From an uncultured Clostridia bacterium (GTDB lineage: Bacteria; Bacillota; Clostridia; Christensenellales; Borkfalkiaceae), in NCBI GenBank assembly GCA_947627515.1, contig CANQWI010000008.1:1-33206 (forward strand): a DNA stretch of 33,206 nt. Direction: 5' to 3'. The position numbers were made by a program, and so were the translations under genes. Below, in pieces: positions 22,150-30,386 of this stretch. Numbering within the stretch: the first letter of the stretch is position 1; each line of letters opens with the position of its first letter. Below the pieces are notes generated by a model. It saw only the letters and a list, made by a program, of their open reading frames with translations, ran no database searches and was not told where the DNA came from.

Positions 22150-22779
22150 TTATTTTGTTCCGAAAAGCCTGTCCCCCGCATCGCCGAGACCGGGGAGAAT
22201 GTAGCCGTTTTCGTTGAGACAGCGGTCCTGGGTGGAGACGTAGATTTGCACGTCGGGATGGGCCTTGGCGACCCGTTTGATTCCCTCGGGCGCACCGATG
22301 ATGGACATGAGCTTAATGTGCTTGCAGCCCCGCTTTTTGAGGGCCGCAATGGCGTCGCAGGCAGAGCCGCCCGTCGCCAGCATGGGGTCAACGAGGAGCA
22401 CCATCTTGTCCTCGATCCCGTCCGGCAGCTTACAATAATATACTTGAGGTTCAAGCGTCTTTTCGTCGCGGTACATGCCGATATGGCCGACCTTTGCGTT
22501 GGGGAACACTTTATGCACGCCGCTCACCATGCCGAGGCCCGCTCTTAAGATGGGAACGATGGCGACGCTTCCCTCGGGAACACGGTACTGGCGCGTTGTC
22601 TCGAGCGGGGTTTCCACGTCAACGGGGGCGAGCTCCACATCCCGCATGCTCTCATATGTCATGATGATCGTGATCTCCTCGACAAGCTCTCGGAATTCTT
22701 TCATGCCCGTGTTTTTGTCGCGCAGAATGGCGATCTTGTGGTTGATCAGAGGGTGATCGAAGATAAAAACATTTTCCAT
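22150..22779 (-). CDS. upp: Uracil phosphoribosyltransferase
   Basis: This encodes 209 residues, the normal Upp length. [19 protein letters not shown] is the typical N-terminus; [25 protein letters not shown] contains the conserved basic and PRPP-contacting segments; [17 protein letters not shown] is the PRPP-binding motif; and [17 protein letters not shown] is the uracil-binding C-terminus. It converts uracil and PRPP to UMP in pyrimidine salvage. AAGGAGGAG precedes the ATG. The gene has its own promoter and terminator and stands alone. No upstream attenuator or permease is visible. Confidence 0.97.
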   Translation of the reverse strand: MENVFIFDHPLINHKIAILRDKNTGMKEFRELVEEITIIMTYESMRDVELAPVDVETPLETTRQYRVPEGSVAIVPILRAGLGMVSGVHKVFPNAKVGHIGMYRDEKTLEPQVYYCKLPDGIEDKMVLLVDPMLATGGSACDAIAALKKRGCKHIKLMSIIGAPEGIKRVAKAHPDVQIYVSTQDRCLNENGYILPGLGDAGDRLFGTK

Positions 22780-22818
22780 TTTCTCCTCCTTGCGTCAGCG
22801 TCGCCGCACATTTTGATT

Positions 22819-22847
22819 ATCATAGCATATTTTTTTCAGGAATACAA
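22819..22847 (-). promoter_or_regulatory. Sigma-A promoter of upp
   Basis: On the minus strand TTGTAT, a 17-bp spacer and TATGAT. The -10 box ends 39 bp before the upp start codon. Confidence 0.72.
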
Positions 22848-22873
22848 GAGTTCTTATGAAAAAGTTGTAAAAA

Positions 22874-22960
22874 TTACAGGTTTTCTGTAAAAAAGCATCC
22901 GATTTCCCCATTGACAGGAAATTGAAAACGTGTTAAGATGATGATATCAAAATGATATCA
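22874..22960 (+). promoter_or_regulatory. Promoter region of the SPFH cluster with inverted repeats
   Basis: TTGACA (22911-22916), a 17-bp spacer and TAAGAT (22934-22939) form the promoter. Upstream, TTACAG/CTGTAA (22874-22890) makes a small inverted repeat. Downstream, TGATATCA occurs twice (22942-22949 and 22953-22960), each a perfect 8-bp palindrome, in the untranslated leader. These symmetric sites may be operators; no binding protein is proven. Confidence 0.6.
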
Positions 22961-22978
22961 CTTTCGGAGGATATGAAT

Positions 22979-23935
22979 ATGGAAGAAAACAAGACAATGC
23001 GGCCGCTCAACATCGTAGACGAACGTCCCGCAAAGCAGGTAAACGGCTGGGTGATGCTGTTTGTGATTATCGGCATGATCGTCGCGGGGATCGTGCTGTT
23101 TGTGCTCGGGATCGCCTTTGGGGTGGATGAGGGAAACCCTGCCTTTATGGCCTTGGCGCCCGTCGGAATGTTTGTCATGATCGCAGCCATCATCATGTCG
23201 GTCGGCTTCAAACTTCTGCAGCCCAATGAGGCGTTTGTTCTCACCCTCTTCGGCAAATATTACGGCACGCTCAAGACGGACGGCTTCTATTGGACGAACC
23301 CGTTTTGCACGGCGGTCAATCCCGCAAGGGCAGTTGTGGGCGTCTCGAGAAAGCTCTCTTTAAAGGCTATGACGCTCAACAACGACAAGCAGAAGGTCAA
23401 CGATGAGGAGGGGAATCCCATCGAGATCTCCGTCGTCGTCATTTGGCGCATCACAAACACCGCACGGGCGGTATTCAATGTAGAAAATTATATGTCCTAC
23501 ATCTCTACACAATGCGACGCGGCCATCCGTCAAGTCGCGAGGCAGTACCCTTACGACGTTTCCTCGAACGGGGACGAGAACTCTCTCCGCGGCAGTGCAC
23601 AGGAGATTGCGGCGATTCTCAGGGAAGAGCTTCAGCAGCGCGTGGATATTGCGGGTATCGAGATTATCGAGGCACGCATTTCCCATCTTGCCTATGCGCC
23701 CGAGATCGCGGCGGCCATGCTCCAGCGTCAGCAGGCTTCGGCCATCATCGCCGCAAGGCAGAAGATTGTGGAGGGTGCCGTCTCCATGGTGCAGATGGCA
23801 CTTAACAAGCTCTCCGAGGAGCAGATCGTCGAGCTTGACGACGAGAGAAAGGCGCAGATGGTCTCCAACCTTCTCGTCGTGCTCTGCGGCAACCGTGATG
23901 CACAGCCCGTCGTCGGCACAGGTAGCATTTACTAA
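22979..23935 (+). CDS. SPFH/Band-7 (stomatin/prohibitin/flotillin-like) membrane protein
   Basis: This encodes 318 residues. The ATG at 22979 is chosen because GGAGG lies 8 nt upstream; the ATGs at 22952 and 22973 are before or too close to it. Two hydrophobic segments (about residues 22-48 and 55-77) are followed by an SPFH domain: [27 protein letters not shown], then [19 protein letters not shown] and AEEI-like amphipathic helices [27 protein letters not shown]. The family forms large membrane-associated assemblies that organise lipid microdomains or scaffold proteases. It opens a run of mostly membrane proteins that ends with a ribbon-helix-helix protein. The precise role is unknown. Confidence 0.88.
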   Translation: MEENKTMRPLNIVDERPAKQVNGWVMLFVIIGMIVAGIVLFVLGIAFGVDEGNPAFMALAPVGMFVMIAAIIMSVGFKLLQPNEAFVLTLFGKYYGTLKTDGFYWTNPFCTAVNPARAVVGVSRKLSLKAMTLNNDKQKVNDEEGNPIEISVVVIWRITNTARAVFNVENYMSYISTQCDAAIRQVARQYPYDVSSNGDENSLRGSAQEIAAILREELQQRVDIAGIEIIEARISHLAYAPEIAAAMLQRQQASAIIAARQKIVEGAVSMVQMALNKLSEEQIVELDDERKAQMVSNLLVVLCGNRDAQPVVGTGSIY

Positions 23936-23950
23936 ATTTTTTGAAATAAT

Positions 23951-24829
23951 ATGAAAAATCTCTTCGGTTTTTGGATCGGGCAGGGTGCCACTTGGCCTCT
24001 GCCTGAGCCCGACGGGAGCGAGTTTATCGTGAGGCGTGCGGAGGAGGCGGTAAAGCTGCGTCTTTCCGAGATGGATCGCGAGGACGACAACGTTGAGAAG
24101 ACTGCCAATTTTCCCATGTGGCTGAGAAATGTGTTTGCTATCGTGCTAAGCATCGGTCTCTTTCTCCTCGGGATCGCGATCAAGCTCATGGGAGAGGATG
24201 AAATGGACTATGAGTTCGCCGTCGCATGCGGGTTTTGGTACTTTATCGGTTTCGGCGCGGGACTCGTGCTGCTCTCTGTCTTGTTCTTCATCCTGCAGCG
24301 TGTCAGGAACCGCTCCGTCATGAACTCCACCGCTGTCAGAGAGCATCGGGAAAGGTACAAGAGGGTTAGAAGAGAGGCCCTCGACAGCATGCTTGTCCCG
24401 TCCGATGCGGTCTCTGTGGACATCCTTGCCTATCCTTACAGGATCAAAAACGGGAGGGTGCGGGGCACCTTGCCCGCAAATTGCTTTCTGAATCTCCCGC
24501 TCTATGCCTTCCGTGACGGGGAAGCACTCTGCCTTGCCGATGTCAGCTATGTAGTCCGCATTCCCTACGACAGTATCGTATCGCTTTCGCGTATCTGTAG
24601 CAGGACGGCGTTTATGGGCTGGAACAAGGGGGAGAGCTTTAAAAAAGGGGAATTTAAACCCTACAGGATCCGTACGAACAGCTATGGACAGATGTTTGTG
24701 AGGTCCTGCTATCGCTTAGAGCTTCGCGGGAGCGAGCAACTTGCGCTTGTGTTCCCGCCCTATGAATTTGAAATTCTTGCGCCGATGCTTGGTCATAAGG
24801 CGTTGAATGTGATCGACGTAAAAAAATAA
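23951..24829 (+). CDS. Membrane protein of unknown function, two TM helices and a PH-like C-terminal domain
   Basis: This encodes 292 residues and is not recognised. The first ~50 residues are soluble and charged. TM helices lie at about residues 56-80 and 88-117. They are followed by a basic linker (REHRERYKRVRREALDSM) and a strand-rich C-terminal domain containing two beta-hairpin-like stretches (RVRGTLPANCFLNLPLYAF; YVVRIPYDSIVSLSRICS). The layout is like bacterial PH-domain membrane proteins. Only 15 bp separate it from the SPFH gene, and no good ribosome site is present, so translation may depend on coupling. It ends 11 bp before the ABC ATPase gene. Confidence 0.72.
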   Translation: MKNLFGFWIGQGATWPLPEPDGSEFIVRRAEEAVKLRLSEMDREDDNVEKTANFPMWLRNVFAIVLSIGLFLLGIAIKLMGEDEMDYEFAVACGFWYFIGFGAGLVLLSVLFFILQRVRNRSVMNSTAVREHRERYKRVRREALDSMLVPSDAVSVDILAYPYRIKNGRVRGTLPANCFLNLPLYAFRDGEALCLADVSYVVRIPYDSIVSLSRICSRTAFMGWNKGESFKKGEFKPYRIRTNSYGQMFVRSCYRLELRGSEQLALVFPPYEFEILAPMLGHKALNVIDVKK

Positions 24830-24840
24830 GAGAGGTTTTT

Positions 24841-25617
24841 ATGTCTGAAGAGATCGTGCGGGCTGAAGGACTCAGGAAGAGCTTCACGCTCAGCAGAAAA
24901 CAACAAAAAATCGAAAAAACGGGAGAGACGAAGCGGGTCGCCGTGAACGGTCTGTCTTTTTCGGCCTACCGCGGGGAAATATACGGCCTGCTCGGGCCCA
25001 ATGGGGCGGGAAAGACGACGACGCTTCGCATGCTTTCCACGCTGATCCGTCCCGATGCCGGCGACGCCTTCATCTGCGGGCATTCCATCGTCAAGGAGCC
25101 AGAAAGGGTACGGGACGAGATCGGCTTTCTGACAAGTGAATTGAAGCTCGAGGGCTTCTTTACAACCGATTATCTCTTTGACTTTTTCGGCGCCATGCAT
25201 GGCGTGGAGAAGGGCACGCTGCAGAAGAGAAAGAGGGAGCTCTTTCAAAGGTTCGGTATCGACAGATTTGCCCAGGTGCAGGTGAAAAATCTCTCGACGG
25301 GCATGCTGCAGAAGGTCTCTCTCGTCATTTCCATTGTCCATGACCCGTCCGTTGTCATTTTTGACGAGCCCACCAATGGGCTGGACGTCCTGACAGCAAG
25401 GGTCGTCACCGACTTTCTCGCCGAGCTCAAGGGGATGGGGAAGAGTATCCTGCTCTCCACCCACATATTCTCCCTCGTTGAAAAGCTCTGCGACCGTGTA
25501 GGCATCATCTTTGACGGCAGGATGGCGGCAGAGGGCCCCCTTGAGGAGATCGCGGGCGGGGACCTCGAGAAGAGCTTTTTTGACCTCTTTTACGCCATCA
25601 AGGGGGAGACGGTATGA
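24841..25617 (+). CDS. ABC transporter ATP-binding protein (NatA-like)
   Basis: This encodes 258 residues. GLLGPNGAGKTTTLRML is Walker A, the signature is LSTGMLQKVSL (a variant of LSGGQ), Walker B is VVIFDEPTNGLD, and STHIFSLVEKLCDRV holds the H-loop. The signature variant and the LKLEGFF segment are typical of NatA/Abc2-type exporters. It contains an insert between strands 1 and 2 (SRKQQKIEKTGETKRV). The next gene overlaps its stop by ATGA and encodes the permease. The transported substrate is unknown; sodium export as in NatAB is one possibility only. GAGAGG precedes the ATG. Confidence 0.93.
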   Translation: MSEEIVRAEGLRKSFTLSRKQQKIEKTGETKRVAVNGLSFSAYRGEIYGLLGPNGAGKTTTLRMLSTLIRPDAGDAFICGHSIVKEPERVRDEIGFLTSELKLEGFFTTDYLFDFFGAMHGVEKGTLQKRKRELFQRFGIDRFAQVQVKNLSTGMLQKVSLVISIVHDPSVVIFDEPTNGLDVLTARVVTDFLAELKGMGKSILLSTHIFSLVEKLCDRVGIIFDGRMAAEGPLEEIAGGDLEKSFFDLFYAIKGETV

Positions 25618-26741
25618 AGCTTATCGCGCTCATCAAAAAGGAATTTCACCGCTTCTTCCATGACCCGCGGCTGATCATCACGATGCTTCTCCCCGGGCTT
25701 GTCATTTTCCTGCTCTATACGGTCATGGGCGAGGCAATTCATGCGGAGCCCGAAAAGCAGGACTATAAGGTCTATGTAAAGGGGGAGGCGACGGCGTTCA
25801 CCTCCGTGCTGCAGACTGCCCTTGAGGAAGACGGGAATACCGTTGAATGGCTCCCGCTCGAGGATGAGGAGGCCGCAAAAAAGGCCGTTGAGGAGGGGGA
25901 AGCGACTGCGATCCTGTATTTCTCCGAGAACTTTAACGACATTATCAGCGATCCCTCAGGCACAGGCGGGGAGGTCGCCATCGTCTATGACCCCATGGAT
26001 GAGGCGGGCAGCGCGTTTTATGCGCTCTCGACCGCCCTGCTGCAGCAGATCGGCATGCGCTTTTCCGTCCGCTCAGAGCCCCTGATCTCCGAAGAGGGGA
26101 TCGGGAGGCAGATCATGCAGCAGCTCCTACCTCTCATCATTGTCTGCTTCGTCTTCTCGGCGTGCATGTCGGTCACGCTCGAGTCGGTCGCGGGGGAAAA
26201 GGAGCGAGGGACGCTCTCGACCATTCTTGTCACCTCGGCGAAGCGTCTTCACATCGCGCTCGGGAAGATCATCCCGCTTGCCTGTATCTCCATGCTCGGT
26301 GCGTTGTCGAGCTTTCTCGGTGTTGCGCTTTCGATGCCGAGGCTCATGGGCATCTCAATGGGATTTTTGGGCGGTTACAGCGTGGGAAGCTACTTCCTGC
26401 TTCTCTTCCTCATCGTCAGCTTTGTGCCGTTTATCGTCGCAATGATCTCGGTGGTCTCCACGGCCGCCCGTTCCGTCAAGGAGGCCTCTGCCTACACGAG
26501 CGTGCTCATGATCTTTGTCATAGTGCTCTCGCTTGTGACGGCGTTTCTGCCCACCATCGGGAATTGGGCCGTCGCCATTCCCGTGCTCAACGCCCTTGTC
26601 TTCATGCAGCAGCTGCTTGCGGGCGGGCTGCCCGTGTGGCAGTCGCTCGTCAGTATCGGGATGAACCTCTTCTATACCGCTGGACTGGTTCTTCTCATGA
26701 CCAAAATGCTCTCAAGCGAAAAAATTATGTTCGGGAAGTAA
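25614..26741 (+). CDS. ABC-2 type transporter permease (NatB-like)
   Basis: This encodes 375 residues. An N-terminal helix after KKEFHRFFHDPRLIITM is followed by a large extracytoplasmic domain (~residues 45-175) and then five or so TM helices, starting LLPLIIVCFVFSACMSVTLE. VAGEKERGTLSTILVTSAKR is the ABC-2 coupling motif (E-x-E-x-GTL-x-x-x-L-x-T). TM1 plus external domain plus C-terminal TM block is the NatB arrangement. It forms the membrane half of the exporter with the preceding ATPase, with which it overlaps by 4 nt. The substrate cannot be told from sequence. Confidence 0.9.
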   Translation: MKLIALIKKEFHRFFHDPRLIITMLLPGLVIFLLYTVMGEAIHAEPEKQDYKVYVKGEATAFTSVLQTALEEDGNTVEWLPLEDEEAAKKAVEEGEATAILYFSENFNDIISDPSGTGGEVAIVYDPMDEAGSAFYALSTALLQQIGMRFSVRSEPLISEEGIGRQIMQQLLPLIIVCFVFSACMSVTLESVAGEKERGTLSTILVTSAKRLHIALGKIIPLACISMLGALSSFLGVALSMPRLMGISMGFLGGYSVGSYFLLLFLIVSFVPFIVAMISVVSTAARSVKEASAYTSVLMIFVIVLSLVTAFLPTIGNWAVAIPVLNALVFMQQLLAGGLPVWQSLVSIGMNLFYTAGLVLLMTKMLSSEKIMFGK

Positions 26742-26744
26742 TGT

Positions 26745-27995
26745 ATGGACGAATTTTTACGGCTCTACCTCACTGGAACACGTGCAGACACCTATCAGAA
26801 ATCATGCCTTTTCCGTACGGTCATTGGCCTATTGGGTGCCATTTTTGCCGTGATCCCCGTATTTTTGAGCATTTTCGGCGTGCAAAATGCCCCCTTGAGC
26901 ATCGTACTTACCGTGCTTGGGTTCCTTTTGGAAGCCGCGGCGGCTGTCCTTTCCTTCTTCCAAAAGAAGCTTGTCGATGCGCTCGTGGAACTCGAAAACG
27001 CCGCGATCGAGATCGAAAAACAGGGAGAGGCGAGGGAGTGCTGCAGAAGGCTCTATGCGGCATGGACGGAGACCTACGGAAGACGGTCGCTCCTTCCCGT
27101 TTTTACGGCAGGACTTACGGTGCTCGGCTTTGCGGTCCTCCTTACTGCGACGCTGCTCGCGAGCCTTCTCCCGCTTCCTGCGGTTTTTCTGCCGCTCATG
27201 TGCATCGGGGCCGCGCTCCTTTTGGCGATCCCCGCGATCCTGCGGGTTGTCGGCGACGGGAGGCTTAGGACGCGTCTCTATGAAAGAGCGGGAGCCGAGC
27301 TCGATGAGCTCGAGCGGACAAGGCTCGGCCTTTCCGAGTGGGTGATCCAAAGGCAATCGGAGGCCGCCCGCGCCTATTCCATGCTGCCCGAGCCCGTTGC
27401 GATGTTTCTCAAGGACAAGATCGAGCGGGAGGAGTTCCGCATCGCAAATCGAAGGAGCGGGATCCTCGGGACGCTGCTCGGCATCGGCCTCTTCGCGCTG
27501 ACTGTCGCTATGTCCGTTCCGAATATTTGGGAAAGGGTCGACAATACCGTCGAGTGCATTGTGCTTATCGCGGTATTTTTGGGATGGGGACTGTTGTTTT
27601 TTGCCCTCGTGCTTCCGTTCGAAGCAAGGAAACGGGACATTTACAGGAGAAATTTTGAAAAGCTCACGGACAGCCGTGCGGATGCCCTTCGCCGAGAGCT
27701 GCAGGGCGCGTGGATCCGTCAGCAGAGAAGGGGAAACATCATGTTCCTGTGCTTTCTTCTTCTGCCTGTGATCGCCGGGATCGTTTTTGGCGCAGTCTGG
27801 ACGGCAATTGGACAGGACCAGAGCATCGTCGTTTCGATTACGTCGAGCTTTTTGATGCTTCTCATCCCGTCGGCGTTTTTGTCACTCATCGTTTGGTCGG
27901 TCATGTATGGCGTCTACAGGAGACGCGTACAGCCGATCGAAGGGGAACTCAGGAGAATTTCAGAAGAGGAGAGGAGGAATGGGCGAGAAGGATAA
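26745..27995 (+). CDS. Large multi-TM membrane protein of unknown function
   Basis: This encodes 416 residues and is not recognised. About eight TM helices occur in four pairs, at roughly residues 22-45/50-70, 117-137/140-160, 240-260/265-290 and 325-345/355-380. Pairs are separated by cytoplasmic stretches rich in charged helix formers (e.g. AAIEIEKQGEARECCRRLY, DELERTRLGLSEWVIQRQSE). This quasi-repeat of helix pair plus amphipathic linker suggests internal duplication. The ATG is 3 bp beyond the permease stop. Its own stop lies inside the next gene, which overlaps by 17 bp. Context suggests it works with the SPFH protein and exporter; this is inference. Confidence 0.75.
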   Translation: MDEFLRLYLTGTRADTYQKSCLFRTVIGLLGAIFAVIPVFLSIFGVQNAPLSIVLTVLGFLLEAAAAVLSFFQKKLVDALVELENAAIEIEKQGEARECCRRLYAAWTETYGRRSLLPVFTAGLTVLGFAVLLTATLLASLLPLPAVFLPLMCIGAALLLAIPAILRVVGDGRLRTRLYERAGAELDELERTRLGLSEWVIQRQSEAARAYSMLPEPVAMFLKDKIEREEFRIANRRSGILGTLLGIGLFALTVAMSVPNIWERVDNTVECIVLIAVFLGWGLLFFALVLPFEARKRDIYRRNFEKLTDSRADALRRELQGAWIRQQRRGNIMFLCFLLLPVIAGIVFGAVWTAIGQDQSIVVSITSSFLMLLIPSAFLSLIVWSVMYGVYRRRVQPIEGELRRISEEERRNGREG

Positions 27996-28167
27996 CAACA
28001 AAAAACAGGTCCCGCTGAGGCTCAGCCCGTCGCTCTATGCGGAGCTCTCAAGGTGGGCCGAGGAGGATTTTCGTTCCCTCAATGGGCAGATCGAGTATCT
28101 TCTTTCTGCCTGCGTCAAAAAGCGCAGAGGGGAGAAATATGCCCAAAAAAAGGACGAGGAAAGATAA
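27979..28167 (+). CDS. Arc-type ribbon-helix-helix protein
   Basis: This encodes 62 residues. The ATG at 27979 is preferred over the upstream start at 27907 because the protein begins there in the family manner and AGGAG lies 7 nt before it. KKQVPLRLSPSLYAELSRWAEEDFRSLNGQIEYLLSACVKK is a full ribbon-helix-helix unit: a beta strand (VPLRLS), helix A, the turn at FRSLNG and helix B. The tail is basic. Proteins of this type bind DNA as dimers, often as Arc/HicB-like repressors or antitoxins. No toxin gene is adjacent. Its place at the end of the SPFH cluster, overlapping the multi-TM gene, suggests that it may autoregulate the cluster. Confidence 0.82.
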   Translation: MGEKDNNKKQVPLRLSPSLYAELSRWAEEDFRSLNGQIEYLLSACVKKRRGEKYAQKKDEER

Positions 28168-28196
28168 TTTCGCCCGAATTTTGTCATTTTGCGAGG

Positions 28197-28217
28197 TATT
28201 ATGTCAGACATAGTACT
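28197..28217. repeat. Dispersed palindrome, copy 5 (intergenic)
   Basis: TATTATGTCAGACATAGTACT is the reverse-orientation form of copies 2 and 4. It lies 29 bp after the ribbon-helix-helix gene. Its ATG could begin a 19-codon ORF whose TGA overlaps the GTG start at 28257 (GTGA), with GAGG four bases before the ATG. Confidence 0.75.
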
Positions 28218-28256
28218 GTCTTTTCATTCATATAAATTGAAAATCGGAGAATTTCT

Positions 28257-28592
28257 GTGAATACACCTTTGATCATCTTTTTATCCATAGCCATGTGCAT
28301 CTTTGTTCTCATAATCGTCCTTGTGGTCGTGAGGCTTCGCACGATCGGAAGAAGCTTTGTCTATACCGTCAAGGGAAAGCAGGTCGTTGTCAGGCTCACG
28401 GTGCGAAGGGGGGCACAGCTCTATGTGAACGGCGTGCTCGAGGACCAGCTCGCAAGCAATGCGTCCCGCTTTACCCTGCGTGCCATGATCGAAGGAGAGG
28501 AGCTGAAGGCGCATGTCTCGATTGGTGTCTCCGTCAATGTCGATGCCTACTATGAGGATATCCTTCTGACCCCTGATTCGGTCGGGAAATGA
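28257..28592 (+). CDS. Small single-TM membrane protein with a soluble beta-rich tail
   Basis: This encodes 111 residues from a GTG, supported by GGAGA seven bases upstream. The N-terminus is one strongly hydrophobic helix (residues ~4-26, rich in Ile/Val). The rest (SFVYTVKGKQVVVRLTVRRG, YVNGVLEDQLAS, VSIGVSVNVDAYYED) is a predicted beta domain. The family is not recognised. It follows the palindrome copy and is the last plus-strand gene before the convergent pot operon. Confidence 0.65.
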   Translation: MNTPLIIFLSIAMCIFVLIIVLVVVRLRTIGRSFVYTVKGKQVVVRLTVRRGAQLYVNGVLEDQLASNASRFTLRAMIEGEELKAHVSIGVSVNVDAYYEDILLTPDSVGK

Positions 28593-28604
28593 CCGGGGAC
28601 ATGC

Positions 28605-28634
28605 AAAAAGACCCGCTTGGACGGCGGGCCTTTT
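28605..28634. terminator. Bidirectional terminator between the one-TM gene and potD
   Basis: AGACCCGC and GCGGGCCT pair with one mismatch around a short loop. T residues follow on both strands (TTTTG on plus, TTTTT on minus). On the minus strand it ends the pot operon 16 bp after the potD stop. Confidence 0.82.
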
Positions 28635-28649
28635 GTTTTATGCAACAGA

Positions 28650-30386
28650 TCAATCGTAGCTTACAGGCTCCTCCTTGACCTTTTCATAGCCCTTTTTGGG
28701 CGGTAGACGGAAGAGGTCGAGCCTGTCGCCGAACTTGAGGAGCAGGACGCCGCCGACGATTGCAAGGACCGTAACGACAATGACGACGATCGTCCACGGC
28801 TCGAGGGATTCTGCCTTGACGCGTGACCAAAGCTCGTTGATGCGGATGCTGGCTTCCTCGTCGTAATAGTCCATAACGGCACTTCTTGCAATGACCTCGG
28901 GGGTGGGGAACTGGGCAAAGAGCTGGCGTTTTTCTGCCTGCTTGGGCTCTGCGGGAATACTGATGTATTCATCAGGCCCATGATCTTCCCCGAAGAAGAA
29001 GTAGCTGAGGTCATAATCGACGGGCTCGTCGTATTCCTCGCCCTCCTCAAATTCATCCTCGGGATAGTAGCCGTAGAGGTAATCGGCATAGTCGAGCATT
29101 TCAAATTCTTCCCCGGCAATGACGGAGGTGTATCCGATGTAGTAGCTGTTCCGCATGGCATTCTGAGGCATCGACATGAAGTTGACAAAGGCCTGCGCTG
29201 CCTCCTTATTTGCGCCCTTCGGCATGACCCAACCGTCGAAGAAGAGGTTTGAGCCCGCCTCGGGGACAAAATAGTTGAGATAGGCCGTCGCTTCATCCTC
29301 GCCGTCCTCGCTCTTGCCGCTCTCCGCAAGGTCAAGGGCGTACACGGCGTCTCCGCTCCATGCATAGTTGAGCCAGATTTTTCCGTTTACCATGTCGGAT
29401 TTGCCCGTGTCCGTTTCAAAGCTGTAGATGTTCCTCTTGATATCCATGAGGGTGGGTTCGACGGTGCCGATCGTCTCCTCATCCGTCGCGTTGAAGATGG
29501 CCGTGAGTTTCGGGATGTAGTCGTCCGCGCTCTTGTCAAGCTGCATGAGCTCCTCCTGATAGGTCACCCCGAGGGCGGCAAAGTAGGTGTCGCGCACGTT
29601 GTCCTTTGCGGTGATCTTGTCCTTGAATCGGCCGTCTGTGAACACGTCCCATCCGAGCTCCTCCAGCTCCTCTTCGGGAATGCCCGCCGCTTCGAGGGCT
29701 GCGGGGTTGTACACAAATCCCGTCGTGCCCCACATGTAGCCCGCCGCGTAGTCCCTCCAGTAGATATCCTCTCCGTCGGGATCCTGTCGCACATTCAGGC
29801 CGCCGTTCGTTGCGAATTTCTCTGCGATGAAGGGGGAAACATTGCGGACATAGTAATTTTCGGGGTTTGTCTCGTCGAAAAAGCTCTCGTCGTACCTTTC
29901 GAGCCGTCCCTCTGACGCAAGCTTCATAATCATGTAGTCGGAGGGGCAGAGAAGGTCGTATTCGTTGCCGAGGACGATTTCGTTGTACATGTCCTCATTG
30001 GTGCCGAATGTGGAGTATTCCACCCGTATCTTCTGCCCGTGCGTGCGTTCGTACCACTCGCAGAAGTCATCGAGAACGCGGGGACCCTCCTCGGAGAGGG
30101 CATGGCCCATCGTCTCCTCGTACCACGCCTTGTACTCGTCGTCCACAATGTCCGATTTGATGTGGATATGGTTTCCGTGTTCATCCCTGATGGGGTCGCC
30201 GTTCTCGTCGAGCTCGTGAAGCTCGTCAAAGATAAAGGTCCCTTTGCCGCCCTCGTCGATGTACTCCTCCCAGTTATAGACGCGGAGGGTGATCGCATCC
30301 TCGCCGCCGCAGCCCGAGAGCAGGCCGAGAGAGGGGAGCAGCATGGCCCCCGCAAGGGCAATTGAGAAAATACGCTTCTTTTTCAT
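28650..30386 (-). CDS. potD: Polyamine ABC transporter substrate-binding lipoprotein, enlarged and with a C-terminal TM anchor
   Basis: This encodes 578 residues, much longer than the ~350 of typical PotD. The signal peptide ends in LLSGC, so Cys26 would be lipidated. LRVYNWEEYID is the canonical first strand, but ~60 acidic residues follow before DFCEWYERTHG and VEYSTFGTNEDMYNE, which resume the PotD fold. Later hallmarks are YDLLCPSDYMIMKLA, PYMWGTTGFVYN-like GYMWGTTGFVYNP and INYAWSGDAVYAL-like LNYAWSGDAVYAL. A second acidic insert rich in Asp, Glu and Tyr lies near 455-495. A TM helix at ~532-553 (TIVVIVVTVLAIVGGVLLL) precedes a basic tail. It should deliver spermidine or putrescine to PotBC. 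Both ends may be membrane-attached. Confidence 0.92.
   Translation of the reverse strand: MKKKRIFSIALAGAMLLPSLGLLSGCGGEDAITLRVYNWEEYIDEGGKGTFIFDELHELDENGDPIRDEHGNHIHIKSDIVDDEYKAWYEETMGHALSEEGPRVLDDFCEWYERTHGQKIRVEYSTFGTNEDMYNEIVLGNEYDLLCPSDYMIMKLASEGRLERYDESFFDETNPENYYVRNVSPFIAEKFATNGGLNVRQDPDGEDIYWRDYAAGYMWGTTGFVYNPAALEAAGIPEEELEELGWDVFTDGRFKDKITAKDNVRDTYFAALGVTYQEELMQLDKSADDYIPKLTAIFNATDEETIGTVEPTLMDIKRNIYSFETDTGKSDMVNGKIWLNYAWSGDAVYALDLAESGKSEDGEDEATAYLNYFVPEAGSNLFFDGWVMPKGANKEAAQAFVNFMSMPQNAMRNSYYIGYTSVIAGEEFEMLDYADYLYGYYPEDEFEEGEEYDEPVDYDLSYFFFGEDHGPDEYISIPAEPKQAEKRQLFAQFPTPEVIARSAVMDYYDEEASIRINELWSRVKAESLEPWTIVVIVVTVLAIVGGVLLLKFGDRLDLFRLPPKKGYEKVKEEPVSYD

Noticed and set aside
26162-27268. 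368-residue plus-strand ORF across the permease and eight-TM genes
   Set aside because: It is a +1 frame shadow crossing two well-supported genes, with Cys/His/Arg-rich low-similarity sequence.
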